NCBI GenBank assembly: GCA_023664385.1
Contig: JAMPFU010000013.1
Span: 1 to 47,949, forward strand
Origin: Clostridium sp.
Lineage (GTDB): Bacteria > Bacillota > Clostridia > Lachnospirales > Lachnospiraceae
Direction: 5' to 3'
DNA length: 47,949 bases
The notes under the pieces are model-generated. The model was not told the DNA's origin. It did no database searches and saw only the letters and a program-made list of their open reading frames with translations. How positions within the stretch are numbered: the stretch's first letter is position 1; every line of letters begins with the position of its first letter. The translations under genes and the position numbers were made by a program. Shown here in pieces: positions 47,887 to 47,949 of this stretch.

Positions 47887-47949
47887 ATGAAAAGATTGAT
47901 TATTCCAATTCTTATTATGGCGTTATTTCTTTCAGGCTGTACAAGCTAC
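47887..47949 (+). CDS. Start of a lipoprotein, possible immunity protein (cut by the window end)
   Basis: Only 21 codons are inside the window. AGGAGG lies before ATG 47887. The residues M-K-R-L-I-I-P-I-L-I-M-A-L-F-L-S-G-C are a complete lipoprotein signal peptide with lipobox L-S-G-C. It starts 13 bases after the effector stop, the usual place of an immunity gene. A membrane-anchored immunity protein facing outward would make sense for a secreted peptidase, but the mature part is not visible. Confidence 0.75.
   Translation, partial: MKRLIIPILIMALFLSGCTSY

Overview
The window looks like a piece of chromosome from an AT-rich, low-GC Gram-positive of the class Clostridia, most likely a Lachnospiraceae gut or rumen bacterium. 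The reasons are the strong AGGAGG-type ribosome sites, the consensus sigma-A promoters, a large SRP RNA with an Alu domain, a PdaA-type deacetylase, a WXG100-type secretion module, and several lineage-typical genes (TSCPD protein, Lys-rich membrane protein next to PlsC, zinc-ribbon GYGQ-repeat proteins). The genus cannot be told from the sequence.

Positions 1-12300 form a defence and accessory island. It holds a 1064-residue TerB-like protein of unknown role (44-3238), a KilA-N gene broken by a stop codon (3902-4765), a frameshifted Syd/SUKH-type immunity gene (4905-5497) coupled to an unrecognised gene (5499-6248), and a restriction-modification cluster (6464-11982). The cluster contains a Vsr nickase, two tandem homologous nuclease-like genes, two tandem C5-cytosine methyltransferases, and an AbrB-like small regulator whose promoter carries a palindrome between -35 and -10. 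The paired nuclease and methyltransferase genes suggest an enzyme that treats the two strands of an asymmetric target separately. A RhuM-family relic closes the island.

Positions 12300-22100 are mainly housekeeping genes on the minus strand: an RlmD-type rRNA methyltransferase with a decayed C-terminal tail, two arrays of short tandem repeats, then an apparent operon of RlmL-type methyltransferase, secreted papain-like protease, RdgB and YfcE, followed by a rhodanese, a tiny Asn-rich protein, a lipoprotein and glucose-6-phosphate isomerase.

Positions 22100-27755 are a second accessory patch: HicB with a ruined HicA, a ruined excisionase-like helix-turn-helix gene, a 1253-residue single-chain restriction-modification-specificity protein, and about 950 bases with no intact gene.

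Positions 27755-45110 return to core functions: PdaA and a membrane partner, TSCPD protein, MurG, a duplicated pair of zinc-ribbon membrane proteins with matching promoters, HD hydrolase, SRP RNA, TadA, an acetyltransferase, a repeat-bearing protein, TatD-RsmA, a soluble chemotaxis-like signalling protein, an aminotransferase, MalQ-PlsC, a Lys-rich membrane protein and a CPBP protease.

Positions 45190-47949 begin a type VII secretion effector locus: a promoter with two direct repeats just upstream of -35 (as in LytTR-controlled promoters), four small helical or chaperone-like proteins, an LXG-like effector ending in an HEARH zinc-metallopeptidase domain, and the start of a lipoprotein that may be its immunity protein.

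A dispersed hairpin family built on GGGGCTGTCGCA and its complement occurs about six times between genes. Several genes carry fresh inactivating lesions, four of them being stops that one C-to-T change would explain.
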